Assembly (NCBI GenBank): GCA_034189035.1
Contig: JAXHVA010000084.1
Span: 1-18,218 of the forward strand
DNA length: 18,218 bases
Reading direction: 5' to 3'
DNA from: JAUXFK01 sp034189035
GTDB lineage: Bacteria; Desulfobacterota; UBA8473
The notes beneath the pieces are model-generated. The model saw only the letters and a list, made by a program, of their open reading frames with translations. It did not search any database and was not told the DNA's origin. Of the stretch, positions 7,916 through 15,334 are shown piece after piece (positions within the stretch are counted from its first letter, which is position 1; the number at the start of each line of letters is the position of its first letter). A program made the position numbers and the translations under genes.

Positions 7916-8663
7916 AGGACAACCTCCTCTTCTGTCTAACATAAAACAGACGCCATAGTCGATAAAGGGGCAGTCTATTACTTTTACATTACAAACGCTA
8001 CCTAACCCTTTCTTTAACCTGTCAATCCCAATACTGCCTAAAAGTGCCCCTAGGCGTTTGTTTTTTTGTTGACTTTTGTAAAAGCCCATTATCTTTTCTG
8101 TAAGAGACAAATCTTCTTCTGTTTTTAGCCTTTCTGTTATTATCTGGGCAACTCTTTGCTTACTTGCAGCACTCCCTCCAACAACTACCTTTCAATCCTT
8201 TTTTGTCCCTATAAAACCTAAGTCCTTTACCCAGGACTCAGCACAGCAAAAAGGACAACCCGATACAGCGATCCTCAACTTTGAAGAAATATCAACAACC
8301 ATGATAAAGTTCATCGAGTTTACTCCCCAAACCCACTGTATCCTGCTTGCCTATGCGGCGGCAAAATGTCGTCCTCTGACAAAACCTAAGACTGCGTAAG
8401 CAAAGTCCCACGGCAGCAGCAGGTGACATCCAGAGTTCTTCCCATATCCTATCAATATCCTCTTCCTTAATCCCCACAATTGCAAGCCTAGCAACGCCTG
8501 TTATCTTAAAAGCTGCTGCATTGTATTTTTCAGCCATACCAGCAACCTTTCTAAGTGCATCTGGTGTGCAAAGCCCTCCTGTCAGATGCGGTACTATGGA
8601 ATATGTCTGACCATCTCTTTGTACTACTGCCCCTTTCTCTAAAATATCTTTCTTTTTCCCCAT
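7916..8663 (-). pseudogene. Small siroheme sulfite/nitrite reductase-like protein, frameshifted
   Basis: The first part (ATG 8663, AGAGGA 5 nt upstream) has the ferredoxin-like half domain followed by the siroheme-[4Fe-4S] motif Cx5C (FCQRTTFC) and LGSKLDELYHG, then stops at 8292. A one-base insertion near 8295-8302 moves the rest to another frame, where VSGCPFCCAESW supplies the second motif Cx3C, followed by LGFIGTKKD. There a TGA (8192-8194) replaces the Trp expected in this family (GTKKxW), and KVVVGG follows. The tail EKIMGFYKSQQKNKRLG is family-like. The family is the compact, about 220-aa sulfite-reductase-like proteins of anaerobes. After the tail the frame runs with no stop into cooS through a Cys-containing stretch. 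A frameshift plus a nonsense codon make it a pseudogene; a sequencing error explains only the first. Confidence 0.8.
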
Positions 8664-8704
8664 CACAATCCTCTATTCTCATAAATAGCTTACGAAAATT
8701 GTAG

Positions 8705-8713
8705 CCCCCCCCC
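8705..8713 (-). repeat. G9 tract in the leader of the sulfite reductase-cooS unit
   Basis: Nine C on the plus strand form G9 on the coding strand, about 42 nt before the ATG at 8663. It matches in length the G9 run before cydB. A further G8 run lies inside the amidohydrolase remnant at about 2838-2845. Confidence 0.65.
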
Positions 8714-8762
8714 TTCATCTATCAGTAATCAATTAATGAATATATTTTCTTTTTTATCTTTT

Positions 8763-8791
8763 ATTATATTGACTTACATCATTTTTTTAAT
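8763..8791 (-). promoter_or_regulatory. Possible sigma-70 promoter for the sulfite reductase-cooS unit
   Basis: On the minus strand a perfect -10 TATAAT (8763-8768) is preceded at 17 nt by a weak -35 ATTAAA (8786-8791). Transcription would start near 8756 and give a leader of about 90 nt, containing a G9 run (8705-8713). This is composition-prone sequence, so the call is tentative. Confidence 0.3.
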
Positions 8792-8814
8792 GTTTAACTT
8801 TATAAATATCGTTA

Positions 8815-8849
8815 CTGTTTCGCCAGACAATGATTCGGATCTGTTTCGC
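8815..8849. repeat. Direct repeat CTGTTTCGC, possible operator
   Basis: CTGTTTCGC occurs at 8815-8823 and again at 8841-8849, start to start 26 bp. The second copy extends into the palindrome TTCGCGAA. The pair lies between the flavodoxin gene and the tentative promoter of the sulfite reductase-cooS unit, where a regulator could bind. The stretch 8664-8934 holds no gene. Confidence 0.35.
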
Positions 8850-8934
8850 GAACCTGTTTAGAGGGGCTTTAAAGTGAATTATTTAAATGAACGCTTCTTA
8901 AGACGGCTAAACAATTGCAAAAGGATCAAAAGAA

Positions 8935-9381
8935 TCAGTTGTGGAGTTTTTGAGCAATCGCTTTTCCATACTCCTGAGAGGCTCGTAGGCCCTCTTCTTT
9001 CTGTATAAGGTCTTCCTTTAAGTTAAAAGACCCCAAATTGATAATATCCATTTTAAAGACAAACTCCATGGTATCCAAAATCACTTTAGGAGCATCTCCA
9101 CTGTGTGTATATGAGCCGAAGGCTCCACCTACCTTCCCTTTCAATTCTGCCTTTTGTGCAATGAAGAGAAATGTTTTCATCCCATTCGTCATATCTCTGT
9201 GGTATGTGGGTGAACCAAATACATACCCTTCATACCCTTTGATTTCTTTTTCATGCTTAACCTCAGATAGTTTCTTCAACTCAGCTTGAACTCCTTCTAA
9301 ACGTACTCCTTCTGCAATATATTCTGCCATTTTCTCTGTATTACCTGTCCGACTATCATATACGATTAATACTTTCTTCAT
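8935..9381 (-). CDS. Flavodoxin-like electron carrier
   Basis: This 148-aa single-domain flavodoxin carries FMN and transfers electrons at low potential. The phosphate-binding loop DSRTGNTEKMA is at residues 9-19. The second FMN loop SPTYHRDMT and the third loop GSYTHSGDA are in the usual order, and the length is normal. The sequence resembles the flavodoxin half of FprA-type flavodiiron proteins, but no diiron lactamase-like domain is attached. A Shine-Dalgarno AAGGAGG stands about 8 nt before the ATG. It lies 99 bp after rubrerythrin and may share its transcript. It is a candidate electron donor to rubrerythrin or partner of CooS; that is context inference. Confidence 0.93.
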   Translation of the reverse strand: MKKVLIVYDSRTGNTEKMAEYIAEGVRLEGVQAELKKLSEVKHEKEIKGYEGYVFGSPTYHRDMTNGMKTFLFIAQKAELKGKVGGAFGSYTHSGDAPKVILDTMEFVFKMDIINLGSFNLKEDLIQKEEGLRASQEYGKAIAQKLHN

Positions 9382-9480
9382 TCTCTATCCTCCTTTTGTA
9401 TAGAAAGATATATTCAAATAAATAAGAGGCCATTAAATAAGTATTTTGTTAATAAGAAAGTAATTTCGTTGAAAGCCCTG

Positions 9481-9975
9481 TTAATCTACCTTAAAAAAGG
9501 CTTTGGATTTTGAGCCGCACACAGGACAGCTCTCCGGGGCTTCACTTTCACAAGTATACCCGCATACAGAACAAACATAATAATCCGTCTCTTTCATTGC
9601 TCCCATATTCTCTAGTGCCTTTTCATAAAGCCCAGCATGGAATTGTTCCACCTTATTGGCATATCTGAAAGAGCGCTCTGCCGCCTTGTTACCCTCCTCT
9701 TTTGCTACCTCAATCATTGATGGATACATCTCCTTGAATTCATGTGTTTCACCAGATATAGCCTCTTTCAGATTTTCAGCCGTGCTCTTGATTCCTCCTA
9801 ATGCCCTTAAGTGGGCATGGGCATGGACTGTTTCAGCCTCAGCTGCTGCCCTGAAGAGTTTGGCAACCTGAGCATAGCCTTCTTTTTGCGCCTGCTTGGC
9901 AAATGCAAGGTATGTTCGATTTGCCTGGGATTCTCCAGCAAAAGCTTCCTGTAGGTTCTTTTCTGTTTTTGTCAT
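9481..9975 (-). CDS. rbr: Rubrerythrin
   Basis: Rubrerythrin reduces hydrogen peroxide in anaerobes using electrons from rubredoxin or flavodoxin-type carriers. The 164-aa protein has the four-helix diiron domain (residues 1-130) with Glu15 and two ExxH motifs, Glu48-His51 and Glu110-His113. The C-terminal rubredoxin-like FeS4 domain has Cys135, Cys138, Cys150 and Cys153. It is a little shorter than D. vulgaris rubrerythrin (191 aa) but has both domains complete. A good Shine-Dalgarno AAAGGAG lies about 8 nt before the ATG. It is the first gene of the minus-strand redox group and has a sigma-54-like site 54-68 bp upstream. Confidence 0.96.
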   Translation of the reverse strand: MTKTEKNLQEAFAGESQANRTYLAFAKQAQKEGYAQVAKLFRAAAEAETVHAHAHLRALGGIKSTAENLKEAISGETHEFKEMYPSMIEVAKEEGNKAAERSFRYANKVEQFHAGLYEKALENMGAMKETDYYVCSVCGYTCESEAPESCPVCGSKSKAFFKVD

Positions 9976-10028
9976 GTATTATCTCCTTTCTGTGCATTTA
10001 AATTATAAAAACTCAATTCCCTCTAACT

Positions 10029-10043
10029 TCAAGATTTGTGCCA
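10029..10043 (-). promoter_or_regulatory. Sigma-54-like site upstream of rubrerythrin
   Basis: On the minus strand the site reads TGGCACAAATCTTGA. The -24 element is perfect and spacing is correct, but the -12 element ends GA instead of the near-invariant GC. The leader to ATG 9975 would be about 40 nt. It could be a weak or mutated RpoN promoter or chance. A copy of the TGTCTCA element seen near the glycyl radical promoter lies at 10384-10390. Confidence 0.35.
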
Positions 10044-10694
10044 AGGTAAAAATATTACAATATATTAATAATACTCTTTTTAAAACAATAGGTTGTAAGA
10101 CAGAAACTGTTATTAAACTGCTTATTTGGGACATTTCAAAAGAGACAGTTATGGGAGACTTTTTCAAATAAAACTGGTATTATGATAAATAGATACTCTT
10201 CTTATTTAGATGAAGATAGAAAGAGACAAAAAGAAGTCATTCTAATATTTTTATTGAGAAAGCTATTATAAAAAAAGGCAATCCAAGGAGTATGAGGCCC
10301 TTGAAAAGAAGGGCTATTTGTTAATGATTTCCACTATAAAAAATATTTCAAATGCCAAGAAAGGTTAAAAAGGCGACGATTTATGTCTCATTTTAAGAGC
10401 ATTACATATATGTATCATGATACAGTCAGAAGGGGGTAAGAATAGGAAAATTCTAAAAATTGTTTGCAGTATTTTTTCCAAAGGACCTTCTTGCAATTAC
10501 GTTATTATTTAAAAAGCATATTTTATAATTAACCTTATAATAACAGCTTGATTAAATGTCAATTATTTATTATGCTCAGTATTAAATAAAAGTACTTCTA
10601 AAAAACAGTGAATCCTCACAGACTAATTGCTAGCCGTTCCCAGCAAAGGTAGAGTTCTGCAAATACAAATCATGATTCCAACGTGGAGAGAAAC
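10044..10694. other. AT-rich intergenic stretch with no recognisable gene
   Basis: About 650 bp without a convincing gene. Short plus-strand pieces around 10233-10430 look faintly coding (for example EYEALEKKGYLL) but shift frame and contain stops, so they may be remnants of an unidentified gene. The last part holds the Shine-Dalgarno GGAGAG for the pseudogene starting at 10695. Confidence 0.4.
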
Positions 10695-11301
10695 ATGCGG
10701 ATCAGCGATCAGATAAAATGTGTTGATTTTCCATGTGGAGATATAGTAACTAATTCATATGCAGTACCTGGGATAGACATCGATCCTTTAGGAACTAGAT
10801 TAATTATGATCTCCGAAGCAAGTCCTCTTGATCATAAGAATCAATTTTATGCACCGGGCAAACCATTCTATCTCGAGACAGCTCTGCAGGCCTTCAACGA
10901 TTCAGGAATCGCTGCGTCTTCCATCGATGATATCTTATCCCTTGTGGTGTTTATATTACTACTGCTTTAAATGCACAAAGACAGATTACGCAATATCATC
11001 CCAGACCATCAATAATTGCGCTATACTACTAGAGGAAGGGCTATCTTTATTCCCTGATGTGAAGGTAATAATGCTAATGGGAAACGTCGCAATCAAAGCG
11101 ATGAATCAGATAGTACATAAATAATCTGGTAAGAGGATTCTACCAAGAGGTTCTACGTACAAAATCAGAAAGAATCTGTATTACTACCATTATAAACGAT
11201 TATTCTCATCATATATTCTCACTGGTAAAAATTTCCTGATTGAGGAGTCGAAACGAAGAATGATTGTCGAGGATATCACTGAAGCACTTAAACAATTATA
11301 G
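10695..11301 (+). pseudogene. Uracil-DNA glycosylase superfamily protein, broken by frameshifts and a stop
   Basis: The N-terminal part (ATG 10695, GGAGAG 5 nt upstream) includes LIMISEASP, YAPGKPFYLETALQAFNDSGI and SIDDIL, typical of a uracil-DNA-glycosylase-like family in anaerobic bacteria and archaea. Around 10942-10972 the frame shifts twice: GVYITTAL is in one frame and KCTKTDYAIS in the next. The remainder continues with DVKVIMLMGNVAIKAMNQI, a TAA at 11122-11124, then GKRILPRGSTYKIRK and SKRRMIVEDITEALKQL to TAG 11301. Together about 200 codons, near full length for the family. Function, if it were intact, would be excision of uracil or another damaged base, but activity of this branch is not proved. 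The recognition is from memory of family sequence style. Confidence 0.65.
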
Positions 11302-12156
11302 TTAATTGGATTGTTTACAAACAGCGGCTAACCTATACGGATTGGACCGGAAGAGTCGTTTTCAATTTATTGTTCAAAAAGCCCGAATTATACTCTAAGA
11401 TCTCCTATCTCTCCATCCTGCTGGAAACTACCAAATCCTTTCTGGTAAAACTCAGCTTTTATGCTTTTGTGCCGGCTTACAGAACATCTGGATAGCTCCT
11501 TACAGGCATTATAGACCACTTTCTTAAAAAGGGCTTTGATCCTATGAGATCCTTTATTCCTTCAATGTTTAAAGGCCATCGTAGGTTCTCTTCTAGACGT
11601 CGAATAACCTGAGTGCAATCCTCAGTGACAGTTAATAAAATCTATACGCATGAGACTCCCTTTTTTTAGCGCCCCTGCTTCTATTGGGATCATTAGCTTG
11701 ACTCCATCCTCTTCAACCTCTATGATATTATCAACTATTGTTATATCCCGCATATTTGTAAAGAGTACAGGGAGGGTTTAGGCCCCTTACTAATATCCCT
11801 CCTCTATTATAGGGGGTAGAGGAGTTCTGGCCTCTCTCAGGGGCACTCTGAATCTCTAAATGGGTTGAGAGATTTTGAGAAAGCATCCTTACTTGCTGCA
11901 AGATTTTTTACAGGTTTACGGGGAGATTCATCCTCCTTGGTTTCACTAAAACCTATAGGTAGATACATAAAATCTTCTAGAAAAAATAGCCTCGCAAGTC
12001 TGCCTTATCTGCCGGTCTCCCCTGCCCTTAGATTCCAATTTAACAAGAAATGTTTTAATGTTATCATTTTTGACAAAAACCAATATTGATGCAGTTCCTC
12101 ATCAGTGATATATTCTAACTTCGTATTGATAAAAGCGTTGTAAACTGAGACTTTCT
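11302..12156. other. Non-coding or decayed stretch with minus-strand ORF scraps
   Basis: No intact gene is supported. On the minus strand short open pieces look protein-like: 11622-11753 (43 codons, with IEVEEDGVKLMIPIEAG) and a piece around 11830-11970 (FMYLPIGFSETKEDESP). They are separated by stops and frame changes, and may be remains of one unidentified gene. The plus-strand ORF at 11865-12089 overlaps them and has no supporting features. Confidence 0.35.
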
Positions 12157-12369
12157 TTATGGTTTCCTTTTCTCTTCGGTCTCTCTGTAAACAGCCCTAT
12201 GAACTAAGGAAAGCCTTTCAACTTTGTATTTCTGAGCAAGCCAATCAAAGTCCTTGACAAAACTATCAATATCCGCTGTCCCCTCAGGAATTTTCACCTC
12301 AATGTATCTCTCCCATTGAATCTCGTCTCTCTTTTCTCCAGTTGCCCTCACACCCTTTTCTCCTTTCAT
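12157..12369 (-). CDS. Hypothetical 70-aa protein
   Basis: Unrecognised. The composition is natural for a soluble charged protein (IEVKIPEGTADIDSF, then DWLAQKYKVERLSLVHR), with a basic N-terminus and C-terminus. No Shine-Dalgarno is visible before ATG 12369, and it sits in decayed sequence, so it may be the surviving piece of a longer gene. Confidence 0.4.
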   Translation of the reverse strand: MKGEKGVRATGEKRDEIQWERYIEVKIPEGTADIDSFVKDFDWLAQKYKVERLSLVHRAVYRETEEKRKP

Positions 12370-12964
12370 GCTAAGCTAATGTTACTCAGGTTAAGATTAT
12401 ACCACTTTCATTCTATTCACAAATACATATCATATCAATACACAGCTATTCTGTCCATAGAGGACTCTTTTTAAACCCAAGGAAAAGAAAAAAACTTTAA
12501 AGAGTTCAGAGGGAGAATACTAATGAATCCCCCTTCATAGAAAATGAAATTTTGCTTCATTAATATTTATACCTGGAGAGGGGTGCATGAGGAAAACTAT
12601 GGCTATACTCTCTTTTTTACATACTGGAAGAAAGACATCTTTATTCTGGGATACAAAATGTTAATGAATAACCCTATCAGTGATTAATAATGGTAAATAT
12701 CTTGAATCTTTTCATACAGGCTGGTCTTTTTGTAACTATGATCTACCCCCTATTATTTGAAAATCAGTAATTCAGACACAGAAAACAATCGTTCCTCTTT
12801 TTTAACAGTATTGTTTTAAAACTCTAATGAATGATACTTCTGGCACTATACCTAATTTATCGGATGAACTAGCATAAATTAAATAACTAAACCATACCTT
12901 CTAAAGGCGGTAGATTTATGTGATAACTATACGAAACTATTGTCAGCTATAAGCTTCACTAATT
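12370..12964. other. AT-rich intergenic stretch, nothing recognised
   Basis: Nearly 600 bp with no coding frame, repeat family or RNA gene that I can support. A short plus-strand start at 12587 (MRKTMAILSFLHTG) ends after 25 codons. Confidence 0.4.
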
Positions 12965-13138
12965 TCATGAGGAAATCCGAAAGTCATCGTCCCTATATTC
13001 CTCAAGCGCCTGGCTTTCAATGTATTGCATAATGAGTTCGTCTGTAACATTACACGAACTCACATCAATATGGCCCCTACCCCAAAAATGTCGATCCTAG
13101 AATTTCTTGCTGAACTCTTTGAACTTCGCTAGCATCAT
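12965..13138 (-). pseudogene. tnpA: IS200/IS605-type TnpA transposase, C-terminal remnant
   Basis: Read on the minus strand from ATG 13138 the frame has a TAG at 13097-13099, then DRHFWGRG followed by VTDELIMQYIESQ and a stop at 12965. RHFWxRG and the following KKYIxNQ-like helix are diagnostic for the C-terminal part of the small Y1-transposases. The N-terminal half, including the HUH motif, is missing or too decayed to see. The TAG stands where an aromatic residue would be usual, so TGG to TAG is plausible. It cannot move by itself. Confidence 0.65.
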
Positions 13139-13560
13139 AAAAGAGGTATTACGGCAATTTTACATACACCATTATATACTAAAGTCTTCGCCCAAAGGAG
13201 AGGGTTTTTCTCCCATTCCCCGATGGGGAAAATAAAAAGAAAAGAGCGATTTGTTTTACTTGACATGAACCTTATTTTTATTAAAATGTTTGTCATCTAA
13301 AGAAAATACTTTTGGTACTGCCGAAACTCTTCTCACTCAATTATCTGGATGTGTTGCAATCAGCAATGATCCCTTCATTATAAAATAAAGGTTGCCCTTC
13401 CATCTTTATGAACCTTTTATAAACAGCAATAGCATATATATCTGTAAGGAAGAAATAAAGAATTGCTTCGACTCACACCATCGTTGATAAATGAAAGACG
13501 AAAGCTCCACCTCAGGTATTACAAATACACCCAGAATCGAGATGCTAATGTACAATATTT
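13139..13560. other. Intergenic stretch between two IS remnants
   Basis: About 420 bp with no gene. The part 13139-13250 is probably the left remains of the IS200-like element; CCCATTCCCCGATGGGG at about 13211-13227 can form a short hairpin. The rest, up to the likely left end of the IS256-type element, shows nothing recognised apart from a promoter-like site at 13260. Confidence 0.35.
13260..13287 (+). promoter_or_regulatory. Sigma-70-like promoter sequence
   Basis: TTGACA (13260-13265) and TAAAAT (13282-13287) are separated by 16 bp. The nearest downstream gene is the decayed IS256-type transposase 360 bp away, so this may be a relic or chance in AT-rich DNA. Confidence 0.3.
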
Positions 13561-14817
13561 TGTGTCAATTTTGAGAGGGTAGAAAAAAGGGGACTTTTCC
13601 TATAAAAAGAGGATTAGGTAAAAACCTTAAAAGAAATGAGAAGCGCCCATGAAAGTAGAGATTAGCTTACCAGAAGTTGTTAATATGTGTTGGCGAATAT
13701 CAGTCCAAGCTGATGAATATGGAGCTTACCCATTTTTTTGGGCGAAAGTGTTATGAACATGGTCAAGGATATGTTAATCATCGCAATGGTTCCTATGGTA
13801 GCAACTTCATATTGAAAGGGATTGGAGAGATACAGATTGAAGTGTCGGGGGACCGGAAGGGAGAGTTTGAGACCTAGGTGTTCCCCCGAAGCAAGCACTA
13901 TGAGAATGAGCTTCAACAAGATTTAAGTTTTATCTTTTTGAGGGGGATTAGCACCCGTGCCTTATCAAGGTATTTCTACAAGGCTGATAAGCCGGAAGAT
14001 ATCTCCAACGGAGGTCAGCAATGCCAATAAAGAGTTGATAGTGGCCGTAAAAAATGGAGAACTCATAATCTGTCCGAGGAAAGAATCAGATACATATTCT
14101 TGGATGTTAACTTTGATATGCGCGTAGATGGTAGCATAAAGAAAGTTCCTGTGCTGGTGGCTATCAGAGTTACCGAAATAAGAAAAAACTGGATTTAGGT
14201 TTCCAGGCTGGGGATAAGGGATCGGCATCTCCCTGGCGAGAGTTTTTCAAGGATCTGAGGGGAAGAGGTTTAGAAGGTAGCAAGATATCTTGGGAGTTAT
14301 GGACGGATTGCCGGGTCTTGAGAAGGTATTTAAGGAAGGGTTTCCAGAAGCCAAAGATGCCAGGTCCATGTGGCCCGAAATGTCCTGGCCAAGGTTCCTG
14401 CAAAGTTGAAAAAGCTGTGGCGGATGATATAAGATCCATTTTCTATGCCTCCTCAAAACAGAAAGCCATAGAGTTCTTTGACCTTTTTAAACAAAGATGG
14501 CAGCAAGACCTCCCTTCTGCCGTCAAGTGCCTGGATAACCCTATAAAGGCGTGTCTGACGTTTTTTATCTGTCCTGAGGAAGAATAGTCTCTTTGAGAAC
14601 TACAAATATCATTGAACGTCTTAACAAGGAATTCAAGCGCAGAACGAAACCTATGGAGATAGTTGCCGGAGAGAAGGCCTTCTATACTCTACAGCTTTTA
14701 TCAGCTTAAAGATGGAATTGCATTGAAGATCAAACCCTATTAGAAAGTGCGTATGAACCTGCTCCTCCTTAAAGATATTGGAAAATAAAAAATATGCACA
14801 AAAAACTTGACAGTACC
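13561..14817 (+). mobile_element. IS256-family element, degraded
   Basis: The right end is probably AAAACTTGACAGTACC (ending 14817). At the left, TGTGTCAATTTTGAGAGG around 13561-13578 is the partial counterpart (TGTCAA and T-run shared with the complement of the right end). The distance of about 1.26 kb is typical for this family. Terminal matches are imperfect and no target duplication was found by eye. Confidence 0.6.
13649..14790 (+). pseudogene. IS256-family (mutator-type) DDE transposase, multiply frameshifted
   Basis: The gene begins with MKVEISLPEVVN at 13649 and can be followed across several frames: ELTHFFGRK and HRNGS near 13735-13800, GIGEIQIEV near 13818, RYIFLDVNFDMRVDG near 14088-14135 (first catalytic Asp), GFQAGDKGSAS near 14202, MDGLPGLEKVF near 14298 (second Asp), ADDIRSIFYASS near 14422, and NIIERLNKEFKRRTKP near 14606-14655 (catalytic Glu region). 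An N-terminal part of perhaps 30 codons is deleted compared with the family. At least five frame changes and several stops make it inactive. Confidence 0.9.
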
Positions 14818-14819
14818 AT

Positions 14820-15334
14820 CGAAATGGATTGTACTACCGCTTAAATACAATAAACCTTGTTGATAGCAAAGTTGGCTTTGCAATGGGAAATAGAGGAATT
14901 ATATTGCGGACAATGAATGAGGAGATATCTTGGGAGTTACTCCTATATAGGTAAATGGACCACTTTACGGGGTACATTTCTGCGATAAGAATGTAGGCAT
15001 TGCAGTGAGATCGCGTGGGACGATTATTCGCACAACAGATGGAGGAGAAGACTGACCACGCGTAGTGCCCTATCAATATACAGACGATCCTCCTGCGCTA
15101 CGGGGTGTCTTTCTGTTCAATTCAGAGAGTGCAGTAGTCATCTTCGGATTGCAGATCGGGGAAAACGGACTTTATGGAGAACAGGGGCTGATACTCTTAA
15201 CAGATGATGGTGGAAGAGCGTGGAAGGCCTGCCCTCGGTCAAAAGAAATAGCTGGGCTTAATGCTGTTGATTTTATTAATGGCCTGGGTTTTGCTGTGGG
15301 TGGACTTTTTTACTATAATCTAAGTATAGAATAA
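14820..15334 (+). pseudogene. YCF48/BNR-type beta-propeller protein, 3' fragment
   Basis: Propeller repeats are visible: NLVDSKVGFAMGNRGIILRT, then GVHFCDKNVGIAVRSRGTII with TTDGGED, LRGVFLFNSESAVVIFG, and GLILLTDDGGRAWKACP with LNAVDFINGLGFAVGG before the stop at 15334. The G-x-I-x-R-T-x-D-G-G-x-x-W pattern belongs to the Ycf48/HCF136-like or BNR-like group. Frame changes occur near 14842 and 14948 and TGA at 15053-15055 replaces the Trp expected after TTDGGED. The 5' part is absent; the fragment starts directly beyond the IS256 right end, so the insertion or a later deletion probably truncated it. Such proteins are mostly extracytoplasmic, with assembly or sensing roles; no specific role can be assigned. 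Confidence 0.7.

Noticed and set aside
7916..8110. TTG at 8110 as the cooS start
   Set aside because: The extra 65 residues match the tail of the siroheme protein, and ATG 7915 has a much better Shine-Dalgarno and the usual CooS length.
8192..8194. TGA read as Trp (altered genetic code)
   Set aside because: TGA is the normal stop of cydA, cydB and flavodoxin here, and TGG encodes Trp in cooS.
10330..10431. Short frame ending ITYMYHDTVRRG, recalling polysaccharide deacetylase starts
   Set aside because: It stops immediately after the suggestive residues and nothing downstream supports the family.
13315..13330. GGTACTGCCGAAACT as the left inverted repeat of the IS256-type element
   Set aside because: Only the first seven bases match the right end, and it is over 300 bp from the transposase start; the site near 13561 fits better.
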